54,907 nucleotides of DNA from NCBI GenBank assembly GCA_015059065.1, contig SVBE01000001.1:78998-133904 (forward strand), given 5' to 3'. Numbering within the stretch: the stretch's first letter is position 1; the number at the start of each line of letters is the position of its first letter. Below, one piece after another: positions 1 to 8,441 of the stretch. The DNA comes from Erysipelotrichaceae bacterium. GTDB taxonomy: Bacteria; Bacillota_I; Bacilli_A; RFN20; CAG-826. A model generated the notes under the pieces. The model worked only from the letters and a program-made list of their open reading frames with translations, was not told the origin of the DNA and did no database searches. The translations under genes were made by a program, and so were the position numbers.

Positions 1-1269
1 TCTAATAGAAATCCAGATACATTCCTTCTTGGACCATGGGCCTATGCGGATGTCACTAAGGCTATCACTGATCCAACGCACGCAATCAGTTCGACAGAAG
101 GATTGATCATCAGTGAAACTGGAGCGATTGTGAATGTAGGTGGCGTTCAACAAATGTTCCCTAATGTCGTAAAAGATGTTCATGAAAGTGGACTTGTTGA
201 AGGATACAATTATCCAGCAGTTGCCAAACAAGCGTGGATTGATGAAGGCAAAGGAATGAAAATGAAGGTCACTGGTATTTTAAGAGCAAAATCCACGACA
301 AGATTTGGCTCATTATCTCGCGGTGTTTATTATACCCCAGCCTTTACCGAACGCTTTATGGCCGATGCTAACGCTAGCGATAGCAAGATTATCAATAATC
401 CAGAATATGGTATCAAACAATCTTTTGCTACCGGCAAAGCGGAAAAAGACCGTTACAAAGCTTATGTCACTTATTCCTATCTCGATAATAGTAATGAACA
501 GAATCCAGTGATGGTTGATGGTGGCTACGCAAATGCCATCAATGGCAGCAGTGGAGTAAGCGGTTTATTCAGCGGTATGCTCGGCAATGAAACAATTGGC
601 AAAAATCAGACCGCTTTAAGAGCGCTTTCTGGTTTAAAAGCCTATACAAACGGTGGCGATTATCACTTTGATAAAATCCCACAAAGCATGAAAATCTATC
701 CAAAGGATTTCAATAACAAAGACAAGATTACCAGCTATCTAAATCGTTGGAATTCCGATGATACATTAACGATTAACGGAAAAGAACTTCCACGTACAGA
801 AAGAACTGACTTATCATATACTGACACGGTTGAAGTAATCATCTCTGTGATTAATTCATTAATCAATATCGTAACAACGGCATTGATTGCCTTCACATCG
901 CTATCACTAGTAGTGTCCTGCTTTATGATTGCAGTTATCACTTATATATCGGTGGTCGAAAGAGTCAAGGAAATCGGTGTTATCCGTTCTCTTGGTGGAC
1001 GAAAGAAAGATGTCTCTCGTTTATTTACAGCCGAGAACTTAATCACCGGTTTAGCAAGTGGTTTATTCGGTATCGCCGTTACTTACTTATTAAGTTTAAT
1101 CATCAATATTGCGGTATCCTTCTTCAAGGTGCCAGCGATTGCGGTTTTACCATGGTGGATTGCCATTATTATGGTTGCTCTTGCCATCTTCTTAAATGTC
1201 ATCTCCGGCTTCATTCCTTCAAGAAATGCGGCTAGACAAGATCCAGTCGAGGCTCTTAGAAGTGAATAA
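1..1269 (+). CDS. ABC transporter permease, FtsX/MacB-like C-terminal part (5' truncated by window)
   Basis: The frame is open from base 1, so the gene begins upstream of the window. The first two thirds read as an extracytoplasmic domain. The end has three hydrophobic segments separated by a loop with VVERVKEIGVIRSLGGRKKD, followed by the terminal NAARQDPVEALRSE motif. This layout is typical of FtsX-domain permeases of the MacB/LolE type, which couple a cytoplasmic ATPase to export or to periplasmic/extracellular work. The ATPase partner should lie upstream, outside the window. The stop overlaps the GTG start of rimO by 8 nt, so the two are probably co-transcribed. The substrate cannot be inferred. 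Confidence 0.85.
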   Translation, partial: SNRNPDTFLLGPWAYADVTKAITDPTHAISSTEGLIISETGAIVNVGGVQQMFPNVVKDVHESGLVEGYNYPAVAKQAWIDEGKGMKMKVTGILRAKSTTRFGSLSRGVYYTPAFTERFMADANASDSKIINNPEYGIKQSFATGKAEKDRYKAYVTYSYLDNSNEQNPVMVDGGYANAINGSSGVSGLFSGMLGNETIGKNQTALRALSGLKAYTNGGDYHFDKIPQSMKIYPKDFNNKDKITSYLNRWNSDDTLTINGKELPRTERTDLSYTDTVEVIISVINSLINIVTTALIAFTSLSLVVSCFMIAVITYISVVERVKEIGVIRSLGGRKKDVSRLFTAENLITGLASGLFGIAVTYLLSLIINIAVSFFKVPAIAVLPWWIAIIMVALAIFLNVISGFIPSRNAARQDPVEALRSE

Positions 1270-2551
1270 AGTTGGTTTGATATCTTTAGGATGTGACAAA
1301 AACCGCGTTGATAGCGAGCTCATTTTGGGCTTGCTTTCGACTAATGGTTATCAAATCGTCTCGAAGATTGATCAAGCTGACATCATCGTTGTCAATACAT
1401 GTGGTTTTATTGAAAAAAGCAAAAGAGAAAGCATCAATACCATCCTTGAAATCGTCTCTTTAAATAAGAAAGTAGTGGCCACTGGTTGTTTGGTGGAAAG
1501 ATATCTTGATGAGCTTAAAAAAGAGATACCAGAAGTGTCATTATGGATCCCGATTCACGATTATAAAGATTTCAACAAACATTTTATGACCATCAGCGAA
1601 AACGATAACGTCATGAATGAATTAGATTATCGCGATCGTTTATTTACCACGCAGAAAAACACTGCTTATCTCCGCATTGGTGAAGGTTGTTCCAATCACT
1701 GCACATATTGCGCGATTCCTCTTATCCGTGGCGAATACGTTTCTCGCCCATTAGAAGACATTGTTAATGAAGCGATTTCCTTAGCCAAAATTGGAAAAAA
1801 AGAAATCACTTTATTGGAACAAGATACGAGCAAATATGGTTCGGATTTTAAAGATGGAACAACTCTTGTCACCCTCTTAGAAAAACTAGTGAATATCCAG
1901 GGTATTGAACATATTAGATTATTATATCTATATCCTGATGAAATCAACGATGAATTAATCGATTTCATTGCCAAAAACCCTGTAATTTACCCATATTTTG
2001 ATATTCCAATCCAACATAGTGAGGATTCTATTTTAAGAAGAATGAATCGTCGTGGCGATAAAAAATTGCTCATTAATTTGATGAATAAAATTAGAGAAAA
2101 AGTTCCATGTGCTGTTCTCCGCACAACGATCATGGTTGGCTTCCCTGGTGAAAGCGAGGAAGATTATAATAATCTATTAGCTTTTATTAAAGAGATGAAA
2201 TTTGATCACCTTGGAGCGTTTGCTTATTCTCAAGAAGAAGACACTCCTTCCTATGATTATCCTGACCAAATCCCTGAAGAAATTAAGAACAAGAGATTAG
2301 ATCAACTCATGAAAACACAACAGAGAATCTCTTATCAAGTCAACAAGAAACATGTCGGAGAAGTGATGGATGTTCTCATCACTGGAAGAGAAGATAATTA
2401 TTATGTGGGTAGAAGCTACTGGAACGCTCCTGATGATATCGACGGAAAGATTTATATCAAGAGCGACCATAAATTAGCCATCAGCGATGAAGTAAAAGTG
2501 AAAATTGTTGATAGCTATGTCTATGACCTTCTTGGTGAAGAAGTGCAATAA
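1262..2551 (+). CDS. rimO: Ribosomal protein S12 methylthiotransferase RimO
   Basis: Radical-SAM methylthiotransferase that modifies an Asp of ribosomal protein S12. The N-terminal UPF0004 domain begins VGLISLGCDKNRVDSE, the RimO rather than MiaB form. The radical-SAM cluster motif is CSNHCTYC (CxxxCxxC). A TRAM-like domain closes the roughly 429-residue protein, which is full family length. I chose the GTG at 1262, overlapping the previous gene's stop, because it gives the family's usual N-terminus; an ATG at 1196 would add 22 residues encoded inside the permease gene. No strong SD is visible, so translation is probably coupled to the upstream gene. Confidence 0.93.
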   Translation: MNKVGLISLGCDKNRVDSELILGLLSTNGYQIVSKIDQADIIVVNTCGFIEKSKRESINTILEIVSLNKKVVATGCLVERYLDELKKEIPEVSLWIPIHDYKDFNKHFMTISENDNVMNELDYRDRLFTTQKNTAYLRIGEGCSNHCTYCAIPLIRGEYVSRPLEDIVNEAISLAKIGKKEITLLEQDTSKYGSDFKDGTTLVTLLEKLVNIQGIEHIRLLYLYPDEINDELIDFIAKNPVIYPYFDIPIQHSEDSILRRMNRRGDKKLLINLMNKIREKVPCAVLRTTIMVGFPGESEEDYNNLLAFIKEMKFDHLGAFAYSQEEDTPSYDYPDQIPEEIKNKRLDQLMKTQQRISYQVNKKHVGEVMDVLITGREDNYYVGRSYWNAPDDIDGKIYIKSDHKLAISDEVKVKIVDSYVYDLLGEEVQ

Positions 2552-2555
2552 TTTA

Positions 2556-2583
2556 TTGTAAGAAGTAAAAAGTTTGTTATAAT
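2556..2583 (+). promoter_or_regulatory. Promoter of tRNA-Thr
   Basis: TTGTAA (2556-2561) and TATAAT (2578-2583) are separated by 16 bp. The predicted start near 2590 lies about 20 nt before the tRNA. Confidence 0.6.
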
Positions 2584-2609
2584 ATTTTAGCGTTGAAAAT
2601 ATTCAACCT

Positions 2610-2685
2610 GCCGACTTAGCTCATCTGGTAGAGCAATTCACTAGTAATGAATAGGTGACTGGTTCGAGTCCGGTAGTCGGCACCA
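2610..2685 (+). tRNA. tRNA-Thr (anticodon AGT), CCA encoded
   Basis: Complete cloverleaf: acceptor GCCGACT/AGTCGGC, D stem GCTC/GAGC, anticodon stem ATTCA/TGAAT with loop CTAGTAA, T stem ACTGG/CCGGT with TTCGAGT loop, discriminator A and encoded CCA. The anticodon at 2643-2645 is AGT. The first two acceptor pairs (G1-C72, C2-G71) and the GT of the anticodon fit threonine identity. A34 is unusual for bacterial tRNAs outside tRNA-Arg(ACG). Confidence 0.93.
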
Positions 2686-2697
2686 GAAAGCAATATT

Positions 2698-2722
2698 CCC
2701 CCGAATTTACGGGGGTTTTGTT
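2698..2722 (+). terminator. Rho-independent terminator after tRNA-Thr
   Basis: CCCCCG / CGGGGG stem with an AATTTA loop, followed by TTTTGTTT. Confidence 0.85.
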
Positions 2723-2786
2723 TATATTTCACCTTTGTTGAACAATGATGTCTAATCATATACAATGCAAATAAGAGGTTTTAATT

Positions 2787-3626
2787 ATGAAAATTAATAA
2801 GGCGTTTTTATTTTTAGGCTTATTCCCTATGCTCCTTGCTGGATGTAGCACTCCTAGTGGTGAGGCTACTAGCTCAAATGATCAATCGATCGTTCCCATT
2901 TCCTACTCGAGTAGCAAACAACCATATCTAATTATCGATGACGTTCCAGAAGTAGCAAGCGGGAAATATATCGTCAGTAGACTTGTCTACAACATCGATA
3001 AAGAGAATAAAAAGATCACAGCGATTGATTATGAGTCCGATTACGATAAATATATTGCCAATCAAGGTACGACTGTTTTTGAAAAAGCCATACAATTTGT
3101 TCTATATGAGGGCAAAAACGCCATCTATTTCCAAAATGAAGGCAAAGAAGAGCTCATCTATAAAGTCAATAATTCTTATACATTAGCCTCTATTAGTGAC
3201 AATTATGTTTCTCATGAAACCATTTCGCTTTTCCCATCTACTTTCTCTCTTCCAAAATATGGGGAATACGTTTCTGGTAAATTAACCCAGGATAAGGTTG
3301 ATGGAGAAGGTAAACGCATCCCAACTGGTGAAGGTGGATATCAAAAAGAAGATTTCTATCTCTTCTTAAGAATCAGTGAGACAAAAGCGGAATTATACGC
3401 TAGTGATAATGCAACAAGCCATGGTGAAGCCCCTTTATGCTCTATCACTAATTACAAACGTCAATACAATGTCGGTGGCATCCTCATTAAGATTCCTCAC
3501 GCGAATGGTGATTACAGCTGTTCATTAACTCGCTTTACCGATACAACAATGCATTTCACCAATTCGTATGAAAAATATGGTGATTATTCTGGCTCAGGAA
3601 TTTTTACTCTTATCTCTAACGATTAA
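2787..3626 (+). CDS. Predicted lipoprotein of unknown function
   Basis: The protein has 279 residues. It starts with a type II signal peptide with lipobox LLAGC, then a short Ser/Thr linker (TSSNDQS), so it should be anchored outside the cytoplasmic membrane. The rest is a mostly polar, beta-rich-looking domain with no catalytic motif I recognise. An AGAGG SD lies about 10 nt upstream of the ATG, and TACAAT near 2762 may be its -10 box. The gene stands alone between the tRNA-Thr terminator and the channel gene. Function unknown. Confidence 0.75.
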   Translation: MKINKAFLFLGLFPMLLAGCSTPSGEATSSNDQSIVPISYSSSKQPYLIIDDVPEVASGKYIVSRLVYNIDKENKKITAIDYESDYDKYIANQGTTVFEKAIQFVLYEGKNAIYFQNEGKEELIYKVNNSYTLASISDNYVSHETISLFPSTFSLPKYGEYVSGKLTQDKVDGEGKRIPTGEGGYQKEDFYLFLRISETKAELYASDNATSHGEAPLCSITNYKRQYNVGGILIKIPHANGDYSCSLTRFTDTTMHFTNSYEKYGDYSGSGIFTLISND

Positions 3627-3632
3627 TGTGTT

Positions 3633-3638
3633 TATAAT
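3633..3638 (+). promoter_or_regulatory. -10 box of an apparently leaderless gene
   Basis: TATAAT ends 7 nt before the ATG at 3646 and no SD fits between, so transcription should start at or next to the start codon. Confidence 0.5.
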
Positions 3639-3645
3639 ATAAAAC

Positions 3646-4557
3646 ATGAAGAAAGAACTCACCCCATATCAAAAAAGATTAGCTAAATTAATTACCGATG
3701 GTTTACTATCAACCGTATCTTTATTCTTTTCCATTTTGAGCATTGGCTATTTGTTGGATAAGAATAATATAGGCATAATACTCGTTTCTATCTCATGCTT
3801 TTTTATGGCGATTGTTTATTTTTTCGAATTCTTTAGAAAAGAAAAAAACAATAAGCTTTATGATATCAGAAACCTTGGATTAATGGGTTTCTACCTCGTG
3901 ATGATGGCAATATGTTTATGCTTCCTTATCGGTGTAGTATTTTATTTTGTGTTAACGATGATATTTATTGGCTCAATTGTTTTTGATATTACAATCCATT
4001 TAGTGATGAAACATAAGATTCGTCACATCGTGCTCTCTTTACTTGAATATATACTTTCAATATTATTGGCATTTGTGTTTATCCTTGCTTATAGCCATCC
4101 CGATGTTCCATTTCAAACGGTCTTTATTTTAGTCCCATTATTCATCGCGTTAATCGCCTTTGTCCATGCGATGGTCACTGTTTTCTCAGGAGTGAGAAGC
4201 GGCACGATTGTCAATATTATAAGAAAAACATATTCCGTAGAAATCTTAATCGGTTTAGTTGTTTTAATCGTCGCGACAGCTTTAGTTTTGTCGATTATGG
4301 AAGAGAATATGTCAATCGGTGATGCGTTATGGTATTGCTTTGCTATCGTCACAACGATTGGGTTTGGTGATATCGTTGCCACCTCCATTATCGGTAGAAT
4401 TCTTTCAGTCATTTTAGGTGTCTACGGTATCATCGTTGTTGCTTTAATCACATCGATCATCGTCAACTTCTATAACGAAACAAAAGGTGACTCTCCAGAA
4501 AAAGAAATTAAAAAGATTGAAGAGAAAACTGAAGACAAAGAAGATAATAAAGAGTAG
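3646..4557 (+). CDS. Ion channel with potassium-selectivity-like pore
   Basis: The 303-residue membrane protein has about seven or eight hydrophobic segments. The last two (residues about 198-216 and 247-275) flank a pore loop with TTIGFGD (236-242), which matches the K+ filter TxGYGD with Phe for Tyr. This is the two-TM channel domain (Ion_trans_2). The N-terminal hydrophobic segments resemble a six-TM arrangement but I see no Arg-rich S4. The tail from residue 280 is highly charged (KEIKKIEEK) and cytoplasmic. K+ conduction is a family inference. The gene appears leaderless. Confidence 0.8.
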   Translation: MKKELTPYQKRLAKLITDGLLSTVSLFFSILSIGYLLDKNNIGIILVSISCFFMAIVYFFEFFRKEKNNKLYDIRNLGLMGFYLVMMAICLCFLIGVVFYFVLTMIFIGSIVFDITIHLVMKHKIRHIVLSLLEYILSILLAFVFILAYSHPDVPFQTVFILVPLFIALIAFVHAMVTVFSGVRSGTIVNIIRKTYSVEILIGLVVLIVATALVLSIMEENMSIGDALWYCFAIVTTIGFGDIVATSIIGRILSVILGVYGIIVVALITSIIVNFYNETKGDSPEKEIKKIEEKTEDKEDNKE

Positions 4558-4573
4558 TATAGATAATGTTGTT

Positions 4574-4625
4574 AACGGAGTACGTTACTCTCAAACCTCC
4601 GTTTAATAAATTAAAACCAAGGAGA
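4574..4625 (+). promoter_or_regulatory. Structured leader with SD-sequestering potential (candidate preQ1-type riboswitch)
   Basis: A perfect 7-bp hairpin AACGGAG (4574-4580) / CTCCGTT (4597-4603) encloses a 16-nt loop and is followed by an A-rich stretch and then the SD GGAGA (4621-4625). The loop TCTC (4589-4592) can pair with the SD GAGA to form an H-type pseudoknot. CTCC of the hairpin could alternatively pair with the SD GGAG. That architecture resembles class I preQ1 riboswitches, and the downstream gene is a queuosine-precursor-type transporter. The sequence does not match the preQ1-I or preQ1-II consensus as I know them, so this is a candidate only. Confidence 0.4.
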
Positions 4626-4629
4626 TTTT

Positions 4630-5409
4630 ATGTCAAAAATTGAAAAAGGCGCGTTTAAGCGCTATATAAGTCGTCAGGCTAAAGAGAGCAAGCTCTTATT
4701 TAGAAGCATTCCCTCATATGTCGTGGCTTTTTTTGTTGTCTCGGTTATCGCGATGAATTTGCTCGCAAATAAAACTATTGTCAATGAAACCTGGATTGCT
4801 TTAGATGGTGGAATATTGATCTCGTGGTTATCATTCTTATGCATGGATGTCGTCACCAAGCACTTTGGTCCACATGCGGCGAATAAGATGACTTTATTTG
4901 CAGTCTTAGTCAACTTATTAACTAGTTTGATATTCTTCATCGTAAGCATCATCCCCACAAAAGATGATTATTCGATTTTCAATCAGATAGTGGGAGGCAC
5001 ATGGTTCATCTTACTCTCATCCACAGTGGCGTTTATCGCTAGTGGGATCTTAAATAATTTTTTAAATTATAGTACAGGAAAACTCTTTAAGAAGAATCCA
5101 GACGGCAAACTCGCCTTTGTGACGAGATGTTATATCTCAACTTTCATCGGTCAATTCGTCGATAACTTCATCTTCTCAATCTTAACTTTTATGGTTTTTG
5201 CCCCAATATTCTGGGACGGTTTTAGTTGGACATTCATTCAAGTGTTGATGTGCTCTATTACCGGCGCGGTATTTGAATTATTAATGGAAATCATTTTCTC
5301 GCCTCTAGGCTATATGACATCCGCGAGATGGAAAAGAGAAGGAGTGGGTGAATCTTATTTCTTATATTTAAAGGAGAACAGCAATGAAAATATTGATTAC
5401 AGGAACTAG
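4630..5409 (+). CDS. VUT-family (YhhQ-like) queuosine precursor transporter
   Basis: The 259-residue integral membrane protein has about six hydrophobic segments. The N-terminal half has VVAFFVVSVIAMNLLANK, then the family's WIALDGGILISWLSFLCMDVVTKHFG block, close to the conserved region of COG1738/VUT proteins that take up preQ0/preQ1 for tRNA queuosine synthesis. It has an SD GGAGA 4 nt before the ATG inside the structured leader. The following SDR gene starts 26 nt before this gene ends. Substrate is inferred from the family and not shown by the sequence. Confidence 0.8.
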   Translation: MSKIEKGAFKRYISRQAKESKLLFRSIPSYVVAFFVVSVIAMNLLANKTIVNETWIALDGGILISWLSFLCMDVVTKHFGPHAANKMTLFAVLVNLLTSLIFFIVSIIPTKDDYSIFNQIVGGTWFILLSSTVAFIASGILNNFLNYSTGKLFKKNPDGKLAFVTRCYISTFIGQFVDNFIFSILTFMVFAPIFWDGFSWTFIQVLMCSITGAVFELLMEIIFSPLGYMTSARWKREGVGESYFLYLKENSNENIDYRN

Positions 5410-6043
5410 TAGAGGAATCGGCCAAGCGGTCGCTTTAAGATATTTATCTTTAGGTCATGATGTCGTGGGCTTAGATATCCTCCTATCTAGTATAGAAAAT
5501 AAAAAATATTGCCATTTTGTTTGTGATATTTCAAAAAAAGAGCAGTTACCTGATATATCTGATATCGATATTATTTTTAATAATGCTAGTGTTCAAAATA
5601 GTGGAGATGATATCTCAACTAATTTAGTTGGAACGATTAATGTCACCGAAAAATATATTGATTCTCCTCAATTAAAATCAGTCTTGTTTAATGCTTCTGC
5701 TTCTGCCCATACAGGGTTTGAATTCCCAGCCTATGCAGCGAGCAAAGGAGGAGTGATTAGCTATATGAAAAACGTCGCTTCTCGTCTCGCTTCTCGTGGA
5801 ATAACTGTGAATTCTATATCCTTAGGAGGAGTGGTGACTGATTCAAATAAAGAAGTGATGGATGACCCTGCTCTATGGAATAAGATTATGGAAGTAACTC
5901 CATTAAAGAAATGGATGAATTTAGAAGAAGTGTGTGACTGGGTGATCTTTTTAACCCTTACCAATAAATCAGCGTCAGGCCAAGATTTCTTCATCGATAA
6001 TGGGGAAAAAGATTTGAATAATACTTTTGTTTGGCCTAACTAA
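5384..6043 (+). CDS. Short-chain dehydrogenase/reductase
   Basis: The 219-residue Rossmann protein has the NAD(P) motif TGTSRGIG (residues 6-13), a D-rich strand after beta-3 (CDIS), NNAS (67-70), a catalytic serine around 105-107 and the YxxxK pair Y117/K121 (YAASK). It is shorter than the usual 240-260 residues. The SD is AAGGAG about 8 nt upstream. The start overlaps the transporter gene by 26 nt, so the two genes share a transcript. Substrate unknown. Confidence 0.88.
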   Translation: MKILITGTSRGIGQAVALRYLSLGHDVVGLDILLSSIENKKYCHFVCDISKKEQLPDISDIDIIFNNASVQNSGDDISTNLVGTINVTEKYIDSPQLKSVLFNASASAHTGFEFPAYAASKGGVISYMKNVASRLASRGITVNSISLGGVVTDSNKEVMDDPALWNKIMEVTPLKKWMNLEEVCDWVIFLTLTNKSASGQDFFIDNGEKDLNNTFVWPN

Positions 6044-6060
6044 TACATTAAATGTATAAT
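6031..6060 (+). promoter_or_regulatory. Promoter of the leaderless gene at 6069
   Basis: TTGGCC (6031-6036), 18 bp, TATAAT (6055-6060). The -10 box ends 8 nt before the ATG and there is no SD. Confidence 0.5.
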
Positions 6061-6068
6061 ACATAAAG

Positions 6069-6941
6069 ATGGAAGATTTAAGAAAATTATTAGAACAAAG
6101 AAAGTTTGAAGAAGTTCTCGATTTAACAAAGCATTCGACAAAATCAGAAGAACTCTTTTTCCGTTTATCGGCGATGATGGCTTTAGGCAAGCTTAAAGAC
6201 GCGATTAACTGCATCGAAGATCACCGCACAGTTTTGCAAGATAATCTTCCTTGGCTCATGCGTCTACATATCGAACTATTATGTTTAGATGGCCGATTCG
6301 ACGAAGCGTTTGATGAAGTCAAGTATTACGAAAATCTTCCATATGATTCCCAAGAGAGCGAAGAAGTGTTGAAGTCACTACCAAAAATTATCAGAGAATA
6401 CGAGACGAGCAAAGCCCACTTAGGAATGGAAAAAGAAGAAATTATTAAAGGCTTATCCAGTTCTAATTCTGACGACGTGTTAGCCTCTTTAGATGCATTA
6501 AGAGATAAAGATTTAGTCCCATATTATATCTTTTTACAAAAGATACTCACTTCATATCCAAAACAGGCAATCCGTTCATTCGCTCTTCTTTTACTCGTGC
6601 AGCGCGCGGTGAACAAGACTTTTAAATTCAATAATATGGGTGAAATAATTGAAGTCAATCCTTCTTTATTAAAACCACCTTTTGTCGGCGACGATTTTGA
6701 AAAGATGATTAAAAGGATGGAGGAAGAATATAAAGACCCATCTATCACTCAAAACGCGATTTCTTTATTATCTTCTTATCTAATATATATTTATCCAAAG
6801 ACAGAAGATTTAAACGACGATACTCTGGTGGATGCTTTATATCATCTATCATGCGAATATTTGCAGATTGATACTTCGATTCCATCTAAGGCAATTGGGG
6901 ATAAACTTAAAGAAATCAGTGAGATTTTAAACGATTTCTAG
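6069..6941 (+). CDS. Hypothetical alpha-helical (TPR-like) protein
   Basis: The soluble 290-residue protein is predicted largely alpha-helical with no signal peptide. The first 90 residues have repeat-like helical pairs (LEQRKFEEVLDLTKH, MALGKLKDAINCIED, LCLDGRFDEAFDEVKYYE), each following the small/large pattern of TPR helices. The rest is helical with no known motif. It resembles scaffold or adaptor proteins but no partner is indicated. It appears to be transcribed alone from a leaderless promoter and ends before a terminator at 6964. Function unknown. Confidence 0.7.
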   Translation: MEDLRKLLEQRKFEEVLDLTKHSTKSEELFFRLSAMMALGKLKDAINCIEDHRTVLQDNLPWLMRLHIELLCLDGRFDEAFDEVKYYENLPYDSQESEEVLKSLPKIIREYETSKAHLGMEKEEIIKGLSSSNSDDVLASLDALRDKDLVPYYIFLQKILTSYPKQAIRSFALLLLVQRAVNKTFKFNNMGEIIEVNPSLLKPPFVGDDFEKMIKRMEEEYKDPSITQNAISLLSSYLIYIYPKTEDLNDDTLVDALYHLSCEYLQIDTSIPSKAIGDKLKEISEILNDF

Positions 6942-6963
6942 CTATAAAAAAGAATTAGGAAGG

Positions 6964-6998
6964 GAAATGATTCAATAATAAGGTCATTTCTTTTTTAT
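6964..6998 (+). terminator. Rho-independent terminator
   Basis: GAAATGA / TCATTTC stem (6964-6970, 6984-6990) followed by six T. Confidence 0.75.
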
Positions 6999-7084
6999 TT
7001 GTAGGGAAATAAATACATAATATCGAGTAAATAATGATATAAAATAGGGAATTGAAACAAAAAATACAATTCAAGTCATTTAAA

Positions 7085-7113
7085 TTGATATGTTCTATAA
7101 ACTTGTTTATAAT
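7085..7113 (+). promoter_or_regulatory. Promoter of tig-lon-engB
   Basis: TTGATA (7085-7090), exactly 17 bp, TATAAT (7108-7113), followed by an AGGAGG SD before the tig ATG. This is one of the best sigma-A-type promoters in the window. Confidence 0.8.
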
Positions 7114-7146
7114 TTATCTTGCTAACGCTTATAGGAGGTAAATATT

Positions 7147-8424
7147 ATGAGCAGAACAGTTAACAAATTACCAAATGCCCATGTTGAAGTCATTTGCCCA
7201 GTTGATGAAAAAACTTGGAAAGACGCACAGGAAGCAGCATTTAAGAAATTAGCCGCGAAAGTGGAGATTCCAGGCTTTAGAAAAGGAAAAGCTCCAGAGA
7301 ATTTAGTCCGTGGTAAAGTCAATCCAGGACAAGTCTTTGATGAAGCGATTAACGCCGTCCTCCCAAAATTATATAAAGCCATCTTGGAAGAAGAAAAAAT
7401 TGAACCATATGCCCAACCAAAAGTTGATGTCACTAAATTAAGCGAAACTGAACTTGAAGTGAAATTCACAATCACAGTTTCCCCAGAAGTGAAATTAGGC
7501 AAATATAAAGGTTTAGAAATCGGTAAGACAGAAGTCAGTGTCACTGATGAAGAATTAGAAGCCGATATGAAACGTTTATTAGATAATAGTGGTACTTTAG
7601 TTGTCAAAGAAGGCAAATCTGAAAAAGGTGATACAGTCGTCTTCGATTTCAAAGGCACTGTAAACGGTGAAGAATTTGAAGGTGGCAGCGCGGAAAACTA
7701 TGAGTTAGTTTTAGGTAGCAACGCTTTCATCCCAGGATTTGAAGATCAATTAGTCGGTTATGAAGCCGGTGCTCACGTTGATGTCAAAGTCAAATTCCCA
7801 GAACAATATACTGAAGAATTAAAAGGTAAAGATGCCGTCTTCGCCTGTGATATTCACGAAGTGAAGAGCAGAAAACCAGCCACTTTAGATGAAGAATTCG
7901 TCAAAGATCAAGGCATTAAGGGTGTGGAAACAATCGATCAACTCAAAGAGCACCAAAAGAATGCTTTATTAGAATCTAAGAAAGCGAATGCGAGAAGCGA
8001 ATATTTCAATAAATTGATCGATGCGATTGTCAAAGATAGCAAACTTGAAATCCCAGAAGAAATCATTGACTCTCAATTCCAATCTAGAAAAGAAGAATTC
8101 GAAGGTAGAATGGCTCAATCTGGCATCACTAAAGAACAATACTTACAAATCATCGGACAAAGCGAAGAAGATTTAAACAAACAACTCAGAGCTAACGCGA
8201 CTAGAGAAGTTACTAACTATTTAGTTCTCGAAGAAATTGGTAGAGCGGAAAAATTAAATACTTTAACTGATGAAGATCTCGAATTCGAGTTCTCTAAATT
8301 AGCTGAACAATACGGCATGAAACTCGAAGATGTGAAAAAGGCCCTCACTCCAAATCTTGGTCAATTCAAGAACCAAGTCGTGATGGGTAGAATTGAAAAT
8401 TTCTTAATTGAAAACAATAAATAA
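7147..8424 (+). CDS. tig: Trigger factor
   Basis: Ribosome-bound chaperone and peptidyl-prolyl isomerase that meets nascent chains at the exit tunnel. The N-terminal ribosome-binding domain has the signature GFRKGKAP (about residues 43-50). The FKBP-like PPIase domain (about 150-240) includes KGDTVVFDFKGTVNGEEFEGG and LVLGSNAFIPGFEDQLVG. The C-terminal helical chaperone arms follow. At 425 residues it is full length. The SD is a strong AGGAGG. It lies upstream of lon with a 17-bp gap, joining a folding factor and a quality-control protease. Confidence 0.97.
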   Translation: MSRTVNKLPNAHVEVICPVDEKTWKDAQEAAFKKLAAKVEIPGFRKGKAPENLVRGKVNPGQVFDEAINAVLPKLYKAILEEEKIEPYAQPKVDVTKLSETELEVKFTITVSPEVKLGKYKGLEIGKTEVSVTDEELEADMKRLLDNSGTLVVKEGKSEKGDTVVFDFKGTVNGEEFEGGSAENYELVLGSNAFIPGFEDQLVGYEAGAHVDVKVKFPEQYTEELKGKDAVFACDIHEVKSRKPATLDEEFVKDQGIKGVETIDQLKEHQKNALLESKKANARSEYFNKLIDAIVKDSKLEIPEEIIDSQFQSRKEEFEGRMAQSGITKEQYLQIIGQSEEDLNKQLRANATREVTNYLVLEEIGRAEKLNTLTDEDLEFEFSKLAEQYGMKLEDVKKALTPNLGQFKNQVVMGRIENFLIENNK

Positions 8425-8441
8425 TTAAAGGAGGTAGTCCT

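Noticed and set aside
1196..1261. Upstream ATG at 1196 as rimO start
   Set aside because: It would add 22 residues encoded inside the permease gene that do not belong to the RimO N-terminus.
4574..4625. Direct assignment of the VUT leader to preQ1-I or preQ1-II
   Set aside because: The fold logic is similar but the conserved bases of either class are not found; kept as a candidate only.
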